Assembly: GCA_021776215.1 (NCBI GenBank)
Contig: JAJFGI010000086.1
Location: 1 to 37,010 of the forward strand
DNA from: Kiloniellaceae bacterium
Lineage (GTDB): Bacteria; Pseudomonadota; Alphaproteobacteria; Kiloniellales; J153
Length of the DNA: 37,010 nt
Reading direction: 5' to 3'
Shown one piece after another: positions 12,318-22,255 of the stretch. The stretch's first letter is position 1. Each line of letters starts with the position of its first letter. The notes below the pieces were generated by a model that saw only the letters and a list, made by a program, of their open reading frames with translations, did no database searches and was not told the DNA's origin. Made by a program: the position numbers and the translations under genes.

Positions 12318-12803
12318 CTAATTGCTTTTGCCCTTGTTGGGGGTGCGGGCATCGCGGCTGTGGCCCTTCGGCAGCTCGGCGATCAAGGCCACGCGCGTGA
12401 AGCCGGCGATGTTGATATTGCCCATCACCTCCATGATGCGGCCATAATTCACGCCCTGGTCGCCGCGAACGTAGATGCGCGTGTCCGCCTTGTTCTCGGT
12501 GATCGCCTGCAAGCGGGGCACCAGGTTCTCCAGCTCAACCGCTGTTTCCTGGATGAAGATGGTGCCTTCGAGGTTGACCGAGATGACCAGCGGCTCTTCC
12601 GATTCGGCGATCGACTTGGCCTTGGTCTTCGGCAGATCGACGGGAACCCCGACGGTCAGCAACGGCGCCGTGACCATGAAGACGATCAGCAGCACCAGCA
12701 TGACGTCGACGAACGGCGTCACGTTGATTTCGCTCATCGGCCGATAGCCGCCGCGCCGCCGCCTGCCGCCGCCATTGCCACCGTTGAGTAAGGAGCCCGC
12801 CAT
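12318..12803 (-). CDS. tolR: Tol-Pal system protein TolR (ExbD/TolR)
   Basis: MSEINVTPFVDVMLVLLIVFMVTAPLLTVGVPVDLPKT signature. Confidence 0.97.
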   Translation of the reverse strand: MAGSLLNGGNGGGRRRRGGYRPMSEINVTPFVDVMLVLLIVFMVTAPLLTVGVPVDLPKTKAKSIAESEEPLVISVNLEGTIFIQETAVELENLVPRLQAITENKADTRIYVRGDQGVNYGRIMEVMGNINIAGFTRVALIAELPKGHSRDARTPNKGKSN

Positions 12804-12807
12804 GCGC

Positions 12808-13533
12808 TCAGGCCTCGTCGAGCTGGCGCGAGAGGATCGATCCGAACTCGCCGGCGAAGGCCTCCAGACGGTCGGCGTAGCGGCCCAGATCGGTGGAGAG
12901 CTTGTTGAACCCGATCACCGCCGGGATCGCCGCCACCAGGCCCAGCGCCGTCGCGAACAAGGCCTCGGCGATGCCAGGGGCGACCACCGCCAGGCTGGTA
13001 TTCTCGGCCGCGGCGATCGAGGTAAAGGCATTCATGATGCCCCAGACGGTGCCGAACAGGCCGATGAAAGGCGCCGACGAGCCAACCGAGGCGAGGAAGA
13101 CCATGTGACGTTCGAGGCGCTCCATCTCCCGCCCAAGGGTTATACTCATCACCCGTTCGATGCGCTGCTGCAGGTTGGCCTTGCCTTGCGGGTTGCCGAC
13201 CCCGCCGCGTGCCGCCGAGCGGCGCCACTCGCGCATCGCCGATACGAACAGCGACGACATGGGATCGCGCGGGTTGCGGTCGATGCGGTCGAAGAGATCA
13301 TCCAACGAGCCGCCGGACCAGAACGCCTCCTCGAAGTCGTGCGCATAGCCGCGCAGACGGCGCATCCGCAAGGCCTTCTCGAAGATGATCGCCCAGGTCC
13401 AGAAGGAGGCGAGCAGCAGGATGATAAGGACCAGCTTGACCACGATGTCGGCCTGGAAGAACAGGCCCCAGATGGTCAGATCGTAGTTGACGGAACCCTC
13501 GAGCGCGAGAGAGTCGACCGTTGCGTTTTCCAT
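12808..13533 (-). CDS. tolQ: Tol-Pal system protein TolQ (MotA/TolQ/ExbB proton channel)
   Basis: LASVGSSAPFIGLFGTVWGIMNAFTSIAAAENTSLAVVAPGIAEALFATALGLVAAIPAVIGFNK. Confidence 0.97.
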   Translation of the reverse strand: MENATVDSLALEGSVNYDLTIWGLFFQADIVVKLVLIILLLASFWTWAIIFEKALRMRRLRGYAHDFEEAFWSGGSLDDLFDRIDRNPRDPMSSLFVSAMREWRRSAARGGVGNPQGKANLQQRIERVMSITLGREMERLERHMVFLASVGSSAPFIGLFGTVWGIMNAFTSIAAAENTSLAVVAPGIAEALFATALGLVAAIPAVIGFNKLSTDLGRYADRLEAFAGEFGSILSRQLDEA

Positions 13534-13536
13534 GTA

Positions 13537-13983
13537 TTAGCCTTGCCTTGACGGTTGTACGTAGGGTTCGAGGGCCTGCCGCACGGCGGCCGGGATGCGC
13601 GCCGGGCGGCCGTTCTGGCGCAAACACGCGACGCGCAGATCAATCCGCGCCAATTCTTCCGGACCCCGCCAGACCGCCTGGGCGGCGGAAACCGTCGCCG
13701 CGGCGAGCTTGACCAGGCGGGAGCGCACTTCGATCAGATCGTCGAGACGCGCCGGCCGGAGAAATTCCACGGCGCAGGCACGGACGGCAAAAACCAAGCC
13801 ATAGCGGTTCGCCATTTCGGACTGGTTAACACCGATCAGGCGCAGCATCTCGGTTCGGGCCCGTTCGGCGAATTTCAGATAATTCGCGTAATAGACGATG
13901 CCGCCGACATCCGTATCCTCGTAGTAGATGCGGATCGGCAGGTTGTGCGTGTGGCCGTCGATCTGTCCGGAGGAGCCGCTCAC
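13537..13983 (-). CDS. ybgC: Tol-Pal system-associated acyl-CoA thioesterase (GTG start)
   Basis: [32 protein letters not shown] signature; GTGA overlap with the ruvB stop. Confidence 0.95.
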   Translation of the reverse strand: MSGSSGQIDGHTHNLPIRIYYEDTDVGGIVYYANYLKFAERARTEMLRLIGVNQSEMANRYGLVFAVRACAVEFLRPARLDDLIEVRSRLVKLAAATVSAAQAVWRGPEELARIDLRVACLRQNGRPARIPAAVRQALEPYVQPSRQG

Positions 13984-15074
13984 GCATCACCCTCGCCATC
14001 AGCTTCATCAGCTTCATCAGCTTCATCAGCTTCATCAGCTTCGCTATTTGCCGCCAACAGCTCGAGCTGGGCCAGGTTGCGCGGCGCCTCGCGGCCCAGG
14101 TAGGCATAGCCGGATCGGGTCAGCGCCCGGCCGCGCGGCGTGCGCTGCAGCAGCCCCTCCTGGATGAGGTATGGCTCGATCACCTCTTCGATGACATCGC
14201 GCTGCTCGGACAGGGCGGCGGCCAGGGTATCGGCGCCCACCGGTCCGCCGTCGTAGTTCTCGGCGATGACGGTCAGATAGCGGCGGTCCATGGCGTCTAG
14301 GCCGCGCTCGTCCACTTCCAGTCGGCGCAGGGCGGCATCGGCGGCGGCTGTATCCACGGCGGCCACTCCGGACACGGCGGCGAAGTCGCGCACCCGGCGC
14401 AGCAGTCGGCCGGCCACGCGCGGCGTGCCACGGGCGCGGCGGGCGATCTCCCGCGCCCCGTCGTCGGTCAACGTGAGATCCAGTACCCGGGCGCCGCGCG
14501 CGACGATCTGTTTCAACTCGTCGGTGTCGTAGAACAGCAGGCGCAGGGGGATGCCGAAGCGCTCGCGCAACGGCGTGGTGATCAGGCCCGACCGGGTGGT
14601 GGCGCCAATCAAGGTGAAAACCGGCAGATCGATGCGCACCGAGCGCGCCGCCGGTCCCTCGCCAATGATCAGGTCGAGCTGAAAATCCTCCATGGCCGGA
14701 TAGAGAATCTCCTCGACGGCCGGTGAAAGTCGGTGGATCTCGTCGATGAACAGCACGTCGCGCGGCTGCAGGTTGGTCAGGATCGCCGCCAAGTCGCCGG
14801 CGCGGGCGATCACCGGGCCGGAGGTGGCGCGGAACCCGACGCCCATCTCGCGCGCCACGATCTGCGCCAGGGTCGTTTTCCCCAGCCCCGGGGGCCCATG
14901 GAAGAGCACATGATCCAGGGCCTCGCCCCGGCTGCGCGCCGCGTCCACGAAGACCCGCAAATTCTCGCGCAGGCGGCTCTGCCCGACGAAGTCGTCGAGG
15001 GTGGCGGGCCGCAGCGTTTGCTCGGCCGCATCCGGCGCTTCGAACTCGGGAGCGACGACCCGCGCCTCGGTCAT
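13980..15074 (-). CDS. ruvB: Holliday junction branch migration DNA helicase RuvB
   Basis: [14 protein letters not shown]-like N-terminus, [18 protein letters not shown] Walker [33 protein letters not shown]-terminus carries an EAD repeat. Confidence 0.98.
   Translation of the reverse strand: MTEARVVAPEFEAPDAAEQTLRPATLDDFVGQSRLRENLRVFVDAARSRGEALDHVLFHGPPGLGKTTLAQIVAREMGVGFRATSGPVIARAGDLAAILTNLQPRDVLFIDEIHRLSPAVEEILYPAMEDFQLDLIIGEGPAARSVRIDLPVFTLIGATTRSGLITTPLRERFGIPLRLLFYDTDELKQIVARGARVLDLTLTDDGAREIARRARGTPRVAGRLLRRVRDFAAVSGVAAVDTAAADAALRRLEVDERGLDAMDRRYLTVIAENYDGGPVGADTLAAALSEQRDVIEEVIEPYLIQEGLLQRTPRGRALTRSGYAYLGREAPRNLAQLELLAANSEADEADEADEADEADGEGDA
13998..14042. repeat. Five tandem copies of 9-bp unit atcagcttc (EAD x5 on the coding strand)
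   Basis: Read directly: atcagcttc repeated five times, 13998-14042, inside the 3' end of ruvB. Confidence 0.97.
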
Positions 15075-15673
15075 GCCGAGAGCTCCTTCAGGCCGGCTTT
15101 GATCACCGCCTCAAGCGGCGCGCCGGTGCCCAAGGTGCGCGCCGCATGGGCCACCGCGCCGAAGGCCTCCGACTGCCGGTAGCCCAGGTTGACCAGGGCC
15201 GATACCGCGTCCTCGGGCACCTCGCCGGGGCCGCCGCGCCCGGCCTCGCCGGGGGCCGGCGCGAAGGCGATCTTGCCGGCCTTCTCCTTCAATTCGGTAA
15301 TCACCCGTGTGGCCAGCTTGCTGCCGACCCCGCTGGCGCGCGACAGTGCGGCCTTGTCCTGGGCGGCGATGGCCTGCGCCAATTCCGCCGCGGGCAGGAC
15401 GGACAGGATGGCCAGCGCCATGCGTGCACCCACCCCCTGCACCGTGCACAGCATACGGAACCAGGTCCGCTCTGCCGTGTCGGCAAAACCGTAGAGATGG
15501 ATGTGGTCCTCGCGCACGTGGGTCTCGATCAAGAGGCGCACCGTCTCGCCCGGCGACGGCAGGCCGGTCAAGGTCCGCCGCGAACAGAAGACGACGTAAC
15601 CGACACCGTTCACATCGACGATGGCCCACTCGTCGCCAACGGAATCGACGGCGCCGGTCAGCTTGCCGATCAT
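15071..15673 (-). CDS. ruvA: Holliday junction branch migration protein RuvA
   Basis: [48 protein letters not shown] helix-hairpin-helix. The ORF track start at 15805 extends into ruvC. Confidence 0.96.
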   Translation of the reverse strand: MIGKLTGAVDSVGDEWAIVDVNGVGYVVFCSRRTLTGLPSPGETVRLLIETHVREDHIHLYGFADTAERTWFRMLCTVQGVGARMALAILSVLPAAELAQAIAAQDKAALSRASGVGSKLATRVITELKEKAGKIAFAPAPGEAGRGGPGEVPEDAVSALVNLGYRQSEAFGAVAHAARTLGTGAPLEAVIKAGLKELSA

Positions 15674-16200
15674 GGCGCACTCCCCGCCGCCGCCCGCCGC
15701 GCCGCGGCGTCGCCGGCGGCCCACAGACGGCCACTGGCCGCGGTGTGGGCATGGCAGATGGCGACCGCCAAGGCATCGGCGGCATCGGCCGAGGACACGG
15801 CGCAACCGGGTAGCAGACGCGCCACCATCATGGCCACCTGTTCCTTGGCGGCGTGGCCGGTGCCGACCACCGACTTCTTCACGATCATCGGCAGGTATTC
15901 CGCCACCGGCAAAGCCGCGAGCGCCGGGGTTAGCAGCGCGATTCCCCGGGCCATGCCCAGCTTCAGGGTCGACGACGGATTGCGGTTTGCCAAGGTGACC
16001 TCGACCGCCGCCTCATCAGGGCGAAAGTCGGCCAGCACCCGGTCGATACCGTGATGCAACTGCATCAGGCGTCCCGCCAGGTCGCGGTCCGAATCCGTCG
16101 TCACTACACCGTGGCCCACATGGCGCAAGCGGTTTCCGTCGGCTTCGATAATTCCCCAGCCGGTACGGCGCAGGCCGGGATCCAATCCGATAACGCGCAT
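15670..16200 (-). CDS. ruvC: Crossover junction endodeoxyribonuclease RuvC
   Basis: [57 protein letters not shown]. Confidence 0.97.
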   Translation of the reverse strand: MRVIGLDPGLRRTGWGIIEADGNRLRHVGHGVVTTDSDRDLAGRLMQLHHGIDRVLADFRPDEAAVEVTLANRNPSSTLKLGMARGIALLTPALAALPVAEYLPMIVKKSVVGTGHAAKEQVAMMVARLLPGCAVSSADAADALAVAICHAHTAASGRLWAAGDAAARRAAAGSAP

Positions 16201-16245
16201 AATCCCCCATATATCCCGCACATAACTACCGCGGCCCGGATCGGC

Positions 16246-16995
16246 CTAGGCGGTCAGTCGAGTCATCGTCTCTTCCGCAATATCAAAGTTCGCCGAGACC
16301 TGCTGAACATCGTCGTTGTCGTCGAGGGCATCGAGCAGCTTGAGCAAAGTTTCGGCCTGTTCCTCGTCCACCTCGATGGTCATCTGTGGCTGCCAGGCCA
16401 GGCGTGCCTCTTGCGGGTCGCCAAAACGCTCCGCCAGGGCATCGCGCACCGTGCTGAAATCGTCGGGTGCACAGGTGACGTCGTGCCCCTCGCCGCCGCT
16501 CTCGACGTTGCTGGCGCCAGCCTCGACGGCTACTTCGAAAACCGCCTCGGCATTGCCGACGTCGCGATCGAAGCGGATCAATCCGACCTGATCGAACATG
16601 AAGGAAACGCTGTTGGTTTCGCCCAGGGTCCCGCCGTACTTACTGAACGCCGAGCGCACCTCGGAGGCGGTGCGCTTGCGGTTATCCGTCAGCGCCTCGA
16701 CGATCACCGCGACGCCGCCGGGCCCGTAGCCCTCATAGCGAATCTCCTCGTATTGGGTGGCATCGTCGCCACCCACGGCCCGCTTGATGGCGCGGTCGAT
16801 GTTATCCTTCGGCATGTTGGCAGTCCGGGCCGCGGCCAGGGCGGCACGCAGGCGCGGATTGCTGGCCGGATCGGGCAAGCCCGAGCGGGCCGCCACGGTA
16901 ATTTCCCGAATCAGCTTGCCGAACACCTTGGCGCGCTTTTTGTCCTGCGCGCCCTTGCGGTACATGATGTTCTTGAATTGCGAATGGCCTGCCAT
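16246..16995 (-). CDS. yebC: YebC/PmpR family protein (DUF28)
   Basis: [37 protein letters not shown] signature. Confidence 0.97.
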   Translation of the reverse strand: MAGHSQFKNIMYRKGAQDKKRAKVFGKLIREITVAARSGLPDPASNPRLRAALAAARTANMPKDNIDRAIKRAVGGDDATQYEEIRYEGYGPGGVAVIVEALTDNRKRTASEVRSAFSKYGGTLGETNSVSFMFDQVGLIRFDRDVGNAEAVFEVAVEAGASNVESGGEGHDVTCAPDDFSTVRDALAERFGDPQEARLAWQPQMTIEVDEEQAETLLKLLDALDDNDDVQQVSANFDIAEETMTRLTA

Positions 16996-17052
16996 GACCA
17001 GTCGGCCCCATAAGTTGCTAGCCTAGATGATGCTAGTAGGTTGTGACTTGTC

Positions 17053-17069
17053 TACCACATTTTGTGGTA
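17053..17069. promoter_or_regulatory. Inverted repeat TACCACA-TTT-TGTGGTA upstream of yebC
   Basis: Perfect 7-bp half-sites with 3-nt spacer, read directly in the intergenic region. Confidence 0.4.
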
Positions 17070-17320
17070 TGGCACGCACAGTTTGTCGGCGCGCCGATCG
17101 CCGCGCGTGCCACTGATAGTCGCCCAATATGGCGATATTGCGGCGCCTTCTAGCAGGATTTCGTGGCCGCCTAAAGCCCCTCTCCGGCGCCTATGCCGGT
17201 CCCAGGGACCATCCAGCCGGCCAGTTTACGCTCTTTTAAGGCGCCTCCCCGCAAGATGCACGCCGCCGGGAATCGCCAAGGCGGCGGACGGTGCCGATTT
17301 TGCCCAGAGAGGCCAACAAG

Positions 17321-17596
17321 ATGTCCCTGCCCAGCAACGTCCCGGAACTCGCCGTTCCCCAATCCGATGCCGTCGACGAGGCGGAGATCAGCCGCTGCCT
17401 CGAAAGCGCAGCCGTCTTGGTCCAAGGCTTTGCCGAGCGCGGGGCGGTCAGCGCCCTGGACGCCATCCTTGCGATCAGCGGCGACGTCGTGCCATCCGCA
17501 TGCGACCGGGCCCGGTTGGCCGCCGCGGCGGTGCTTCAGCAAACGGTGACCCTGCAGGACGAGGTCAGCCGTTTTCTCTCCTTGACCCGGAAATAG
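17321..17596 (+). CDS. Small hypothetical protein (about 91 aa)
   Basis: ORF MSLPSNVPELAVPQSDAVDEAEISRCLESAAVLVQGFAERGAVSALDAILAISGDVV...; GAGAGG Shine-Dalgarno-like sequence before ATG 17321 (an alternative start at 17291 is in frame). Confidence 0.55.
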   Translation: MSLPSNVPELAVPQSDAVDEAEISRCLESAAVLVQGFAERGAVSALDAILAISGDVVPSACDRARLAAAAVLQQTVTLQDEVSRFLSLTRK

Positions 17597-17616
17597 GCGC
17601 CCTTTAGCCGGGCATC

Positions 17617-18429
17617 CTAGGCCGGCATCGCCGGGCTCAGGCAACCACCGACGCGGACCGGCGCGACCCGGCGGGCCAAACCGCTGGTATCGTCGGTTTC
17701 CACGAACACTCCGCACAGTGTCCCCTCGCCAGTCGCCGCCGTCATGCGCTCGGTGGGCAGCTTGCGGGTGAAGCGGGCGATGGGCACCGCCTTGTCCATG
17801 CCAATCACCGAATTGTAGTCGCCGCACATCCCGGCGTCGCTTTGATAGGCGGTGCCGCCCGGCAGGATCATGGTATCGGCGGTCGGCACGTGGGTGTGGG
17901 TGCCGACGCACAGCGACACCCGGCCGTCGACAATATGGCCCATGGCCATCTTCTCGCTGGTCGCCTCGGCATGCAGGTCGAGGACGATGGCCTGCACCGA
18001 GGCGCCGAGCCGGTGGTTGGCCAGTTCCCCCTCGACGCAGGCGAACGGGTCGTCCAGGGGATCCATGAACAGCCGGCCCATGACGTTGAGCACCAAAATG
18101 CGCCGCCCCTGCCCCGCATCGTAGAACGCGGCACCCCGGCCCGGTGTGCCGGCGGGGTAGTTCTGCGGCCGCAAGAGGCGCGGCTCTCTCTCCGCCAGGG
18201 CAAAAGCCTCACGCTGGTCCCAACTGTGATTGCCGCCGGTAATGACATCGACGCCGGCGGCGAAGATCTGCTCGCTGACCTTGGCAGTGATCCCGAAGCC
18301 ACCGGCGGCGTTCTCGCCATTGGCGATGACCACGTCCACCGCGAGGGTCCGGCGCAGGTTCGGCAGGTGTGTGGCGATGGCATCGCGGCCGGAGCGGCCG
18401 ACGATATCTCCACAATAGAGAATGTTCAT
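17617..18429 (-). CDS. YmdB/TIGR00282 family metallophosphoesterase
   Basis: MNILYCGDIVGRSGRDAIATHLPNLRR, VIANGENAAGGFGIT, DVITGGNHSWDQREA, VGTHTHVPTADTMILPGGTAYQSDAGMCG. Confidence 0.94.
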   Translation of the reverse strand: MNILYCGDIVGRSGRDAIATHLPNLRRTLAVDVVIANGENAAGGFGITAKVSEQIFAAGVDVITGGNHSWDQREAFALAEREPRLLRPQNYPAGTPGRGAAFYDAGQGRRILVLNVMGRLFMDPLDDPFACVEGELANHRLGASVQAIVLDLHAEATSEKMAMGHIVDGRVSLCVGTHTHVPTADTMILPGGTAYQSDAGMCGDYNSVIGMDKAVPIARFTRKLPTERMTAATGEGTLCGVFVETDDTSGLARRVAPVRVGGCLSPAMPA

Positions 18430-18436
18430 CGCCGCC

Positions 18437-19015
18437 TCATCCTACGTCCAGGGCCTCCGCTTCGGTGACAATCCAATCGAGACGCGCATCGGTCGCATCA
18501 TGTGGCACGGACTCTACTTCCTGCGCGGAGAAAGCCAGGCCGACAGCGACGACGGGGCCCTGCGCGCGCAGGGCTGCCAAGGTCCGATCATAGAATCCGC
18601 CGCCATACCCAAGCCGGTACCCCGCCCGGTCGAACGCCAGCAGCGGCACCAGCAACAGGCGCGGCACGACCGTCTCTTGTTCCTCATCCGGCACCTGGGT
18701 GCCAAAGCCGCCCGCCACCAAGCCATCGCCAGGGCGCCAAGCACGGAAGATCAGCGGCTGCCCCTTGCCGACGACCACCGGCAAACAAAGCGAGTGGCCG
18801 CGCGCGTGCAGCGCCGTCAAGATGGGGCGCGGGTCGATTTCGCTGCGCATGGGCCAATACCCAGACACCGCCGCTCCCGGCGGCACCCGCACCGCCGCGA
18901 GAAACCGGTCGGTCACCACCGCCGTCTCACCGGCGGTCGCCGCGGCGGCATCCCGGCGCTCTCCGGCGATTCGGCGCAAATCGGCCTTGTTTTGCTGAAG
19001 CGTCGGCGAGGTCAT
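18437..19015 (-). CDS. 5-formyltetrahydrofolate cyclo-ligase family protein
   Basis: MTSPTLQQNKADLRRIAGERRDAA N-terminus; VSGYWPMRSEIDPRPIL; VPLLAFDRAGYRLGYGGGFYDRTLA. The ORF track start (19438) reads through the 6S RNA and is rejected. Confidence 0.93.
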   Translation of the reverse strand: MTSPTLQQNKADLRRIAGERRDAAAATAGETAVVTDRFLAAVRVPPGAAVSGYWPMRSEIDPRPILTALHARGHSLCLPVVVGKGQPLIFRAWRPGDGLVAGGFGTQVPDEEQETVVPRLLLVPLLAFDRAGYRLGYGGGFYDRTLAALRAQGPVVAVGLAFSAQEVESVPHDATDARLDWIVTEAEALDVG

Positions 19016-19054
19016 CTTTCCGCCCCGTTTGCCGAGCCCCGGGGAGATGTAATC

Positions 19055-19215
19055 GAGCGGTGCCACGATGGCCGTTGGTTTTTGTTCTTCCTCTGTGGCC
19101 TGCAGTGCAGGTGGGCGCCATATACCGGAACCACGGCCCCGGCAGGGACAGCTCCCTTGAGGTGGATATTGGCCCCAGGGACTGAACGACCTGACGCACC
19201 TCGTAGCACCGCCCG
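19055..19215 (-). ncRNA. ssrS: 6S RNA
   Basis: Position between zapA and the 5-FCL gene is the known alphaproteobacterial 6S location. A closing stem CGGTGCTACG (19202-19211) / CGTGGCACCG (19058-19067) pairs over 10 bp with one G-U. The internal segment has CCCTGGGGC, CTCAAGGGAG and GGTTCCGG elements. Length about 155-160 nt. Confidence 0.85.
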
Positions 19216-19298
19216 AATGAACAGTAGATCGTGATGCTTTAACAACTTGTCTATAGCGAAGTTGGTGACGGCCCGGCCCCGTCCCGGCGAAACCGCAC

Positions 19299-19658
19299 CT
19301 AGGCCCCGCGATTTTCGACGGCGGCCAGCCGGGCGGCCATGGCCTCGATGCGCTCGGCGCTGCTCTCCAGCGCGGCGGCGACTTCAGCCTCGAGCGCCGG
19401 ATCATCGGCCGCGCTATCGGCATCCTCGCCCTCGACATCGAGCAAATGGATCTGACGGTAGGCGTCGTAAAGTTCGTCGGTGATCAACAGGCTGGCCATG
19501 ATCAGAAGGCGCGCTTCGCCCACCTGTCCGACCGAACTGGCAAGCTCCTGCATCCGTTCGTCCACGTGCTCCGCCAGCTTGCGCAAATGCTCTTCCTGGC
19601 CGTCGTCGCAGGTCATCTCATAGCTGCGGTCGTTGATTTTCAGGGTGATCTGGGCCAC
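19299..19658 (-). CDS. zapA: Cell division protein ZapA
   Basis: MAQITLKINDRSYEMTCDDGQEEHLRKLAEHVDERMQELASSVGQVGEARLLIMASLLITDELYDA. Confidence 0.93.
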   Translation of the reverse strand: MAQITLKINDRSYEMTCDDGQEEHLRKLAEHVDERMQELASSVGQVGEARLLIMASLLITDELYDAYRQIHLLDVEGEDADSAADDPALEAEVAAALESSAERIEAMAARLAAVENRGA

Positions 19659-19663
19659 GAGAT

Positions 19664-19894
19664 CTATGCCTCCAGCAGCGACTTGAACCGCGCGATGGTC
19701 GAATCCAGCCGCGCCGCGACGGTCGTTGCCGCCTTCTGCAGCGCCGCGTTTTGTTTCTGCGCCGCCGCCAGGGCATCGCGCAGGTCGGCACCGTCATCGC
19801 TATCGGCGCCGTTGCCCACCCGCGCATCCACGGCCCGCTCGAGACGATCAAGGGCTTCCTGCAATCGTCTGGTTGCCTGGTCCAATTGCGCCAT
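19664..19894 (-). CDS. DUF4164-like small coiled-coil protein
   Basis: MAQLDQATRRLQEALDRLERAVDARV...LRDALAAAQKQNAALQKAATTVAARLDSTIARFKSLLEA; immediately upstream of zapA in the same orientation. Confidence 0.7.
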   Translation of the reverse strand: MAQLDQATRRLQEALDRLERAVDARVGNGADSDDGADLRDALAAAQKQNAALQKAATTVAARLDSTIARFKSLLEA

Positions 19895-20163
19895 GGCTCT
19901 CTCGGTTCGATTAGTTGTAATGACCCATGCGCGGGCGCGCAGACGCCCGCCAAGGGCGCAAAGTCAAGGATACGCACGGCCAAACGAAACGGTCAACCAC
20001 CGCCGCCGGTGATTCGCGAATTTGCCGCAACCCCGCCGCTTACCGGGCGGCCGACTGGGCGGTTGACGGCCAGGGCTTGTGGCGGCATGTTGCGCGCGAG
20101 CCTGCGGCGGCCAGGAGCATGGCGCCGGCACAACCGTCTCCCACATCCAAGTGGACGACCACG

Positions 20164-22194
20164 ATGGACGCAGCGTCGTCGATATCCGCGAAGACCAGCG
20201 AGTCGCCCACCGGGGCATCCCCCGGCGCATCGCACTCGGAATTGGCGACCGCAATCCGCGCCCTCTCGATGGACGCGGTCGAAGCGGCAAAGTCGGGCCA
20301 TCCGGGCATGCCCATGGGCATGGCGGACGTGGCGACCGTTCTGTTCACCCGTTTTCTCAAGTTCGACCCGGCGCGGCCCGACTGGCCGGACCGTGACCGC
20401 TTCGTGCTCTCGGCCGGCCACGGGTCGATGCTGCTCTACAGCCTGCTCTATCTGACCGGCTATGCCGACATGACCATCGACGAGCTGCGCAATTTTCGCC
20501 AGCTCGGCAGCCGCACGGCAGGCCACCCGGAATACGGCCACGCCAGTGGAATCGAGACCACCACCGGCCCCTTGGGCCAGGGCTTGGGCAACGCCGTCGG
20601 CATGGCGCTGGCGGAGCGCGTGCTGGCCGCCCGCTTTGGCGACAAGCTGGTCAATCACCATACCTACGCGATCGCCGGCGACGGCTGCCTGATGGAGGGC
20701 ATCAGCCACGAGGCCGCCTCGCTGGCGGGGCACCTGCGTCTGGGCAAGCTGATCGTCCTTTTCGACGACAACGGCATCTCCATCGACGGGCCCACGTCCC
20801 TGTCCGTCTCGGACGACCAGCAGGCACGCTTCGCCGCCTATGGCTGGCACGTCCAGGCGGTCGATGGGCACGATCCGGAGGCGATCGCGGCGGCGATCGC
20901 GGCGGCACAGGAAACCGAGCAACCGTCCCTGATCGCCTGCAAAACGATTATCGGCTACGGCGCGCCGACCAAGGCGGGCAGCGCCAAGACCCATGGCGCC
21001 GCGCTCGGCGCCGCGGAAATCGCGGGGGCGCGCGAGAAGCTCGGCTGGCCCTACGCCCCGTTCGTGGTGCCGGATGAGATCTTGGGCGCCTGGCGGCGCG
21101 CCGGCAGCCGCGGCGCACCGGCGGCAACCGCTTGGGAAAAGCGCCTAGCCGAATGCGATGGCAAGACGCGCAGCGAGTTCAAGCGGCGCATTGCCGGTGA
21201 ATTACCGAAGAATTGGACCGAGGGGTTGGCGGCGCTGAAACGAACAGCGATCGCGGAAGCCCCGGAGATCGCCACCCGGGTCGCCTCGCAGCGAGCGATC
21301 GAGGCCCTGGTGCCATACCTGCCGGAGCTGGTTGGCGGATCCGCCGATCTTACCGGCTCGAACAACACCCTGGTTTCGGATCAGATTGCCATCGGCCCCG
21401 GCATGTTCGCCGGCTCCTACGTATATTACGGGGTGCGCGAGCATGCCATGGCGGCGGCCATGAACGGCCTGGCCCTGCACGGCGGTGTGATCCCCTATGG
21501 CGGCACGTTCCTGGTCTTTACCGACTACTGCCGGCCCTCCATTCGCCTCTCCGCCTTGATGGGCCAGCGGGTCATCTATGTGATGACGCACGATTCCATC
21601 GGCCTGGGCGAAGACGGGCCGACCCATCAGCCGGTCGAGCATCTGGCGGCGCTGCGGGCGATTCCGAATCTAAACGTCTTCCGTCCCGCCGACCTGGTGG
21701 AAACGGCGGAGTGCTGGGAGGTGGCCATTGCCACCCGCGACCGGCCGTCGGTCCTGGCACTCACCCGGCAGGCGGTGCCCAGCCTGCGCCGCGACGGCAG
21801 CGAAAACCTGAGTGCCTACGGCGGCTACATCATGGCGCCGGCGGACAACGCCCGCCAGGTCACGCTGATCGCCTCAGGCTCCGAGGTTGCCATCGCCATG
21901 GCCGCCCAGACCCTGCTGGCGGCCGACGGCATCGCGGCGGCGGTCGTCTCCCTGCCCTGCTGGAAGCTTTTCCAGGCGCAGCCGGCGCATTACCGGGACG
22001 AGGTGCTCGGCCCGGGATCCCTGCGTGTCGGTATCGAAGCCGCGGGCGCCTTTGGCTGGGATACCTGGCTGGCCCCGGACGGCGCCTTTGTCGGCATGAG
22101 CGGCTTCGGCGCCTCGGCCCCCGCCGAAAGCCTCTACGAGCACTTCAAGATCACCCCCCAGGCGGTGGTCGATGCGGTGAAGGCCCGTCTATGA
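20164..22194 (+). CDS. tkt: Transketolase
   Basis: [103 protein letters not shown]. Start inferred at ATG 20164, not the ORF track start 19927. Confidence 0.97.
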   Translation: MDAASSISAKTSESPTGASPGASHSELATAIRALSMDAVEAAKSGHPGMPMGMADVATVLFTRFLKFDPARPDWPDRDRFVLSAGHGSMLLYSLLYLTGYADMTIDELRNFRQLGSRTAGHPEYGHASGIETTTGPLGQGLGNAVGMALAERVLAARFGDKLVNHHTYAIAGDGCLMEGISHEAASLAGHLRLGKLIVLFDDNGISIDGPTSLSVSDDQQARFAAYGWHVQAVDGHDPEAIAAAIAAAQETEQPSLIACKTIIGYGAPTKAGSAKTHGAALGAAEIAGAREKLGWPYAPFVVPDEILGAWRRAGSRGAPAATAWEKRLAECDGKTRSEFKRRIAGELPKNWTEGLAALKRTAIAEAPEIATRVASQRAIEALVPYLPELVGGSADLTGSNNTLVSDQIAIGPGMFAGSYVYYGVREHAMAAAMNGLALHGGVIPYGGTFLVFTDYCRPSIRLSALMGQRVIYVMTHDSIGLGEDGPTHQPVEHLAALRAIPNLNVFRPADLVETAECWEVAIATRDRPSVLALTRQAVPSLRRDGSENLSAYGGYIMAPADNARQVTLIASGSEVAIAMAAQTLLAADGIAAAVVSLPCWKLFQAQPAHYRDEVLGPGSLRVGIEAAGAFGWDTWLAPDGAFVGMSGFGASAPAESLYEHFKITPQAVVDAVKARL

Positions 22195-22255
22195 TGGCCA
22201 TTCCACCCTGTCGGCACCGCGACACCATCCAACAGCAGCACGGGAACGAACAACG

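Noticed and set aside
13998-14042. CRISPR-like repeat array
   Set aside because: Units are 9 bp, contiguous without spacers, and lie in frame in ruvB; no cas genes.
19927-20163. 79-residue N-terminal extension of transketolase
   Set aside because: No transketolase similarity; likely divergent promoter region between the DUF4164-like gene and tkt, with the true start near 20164.
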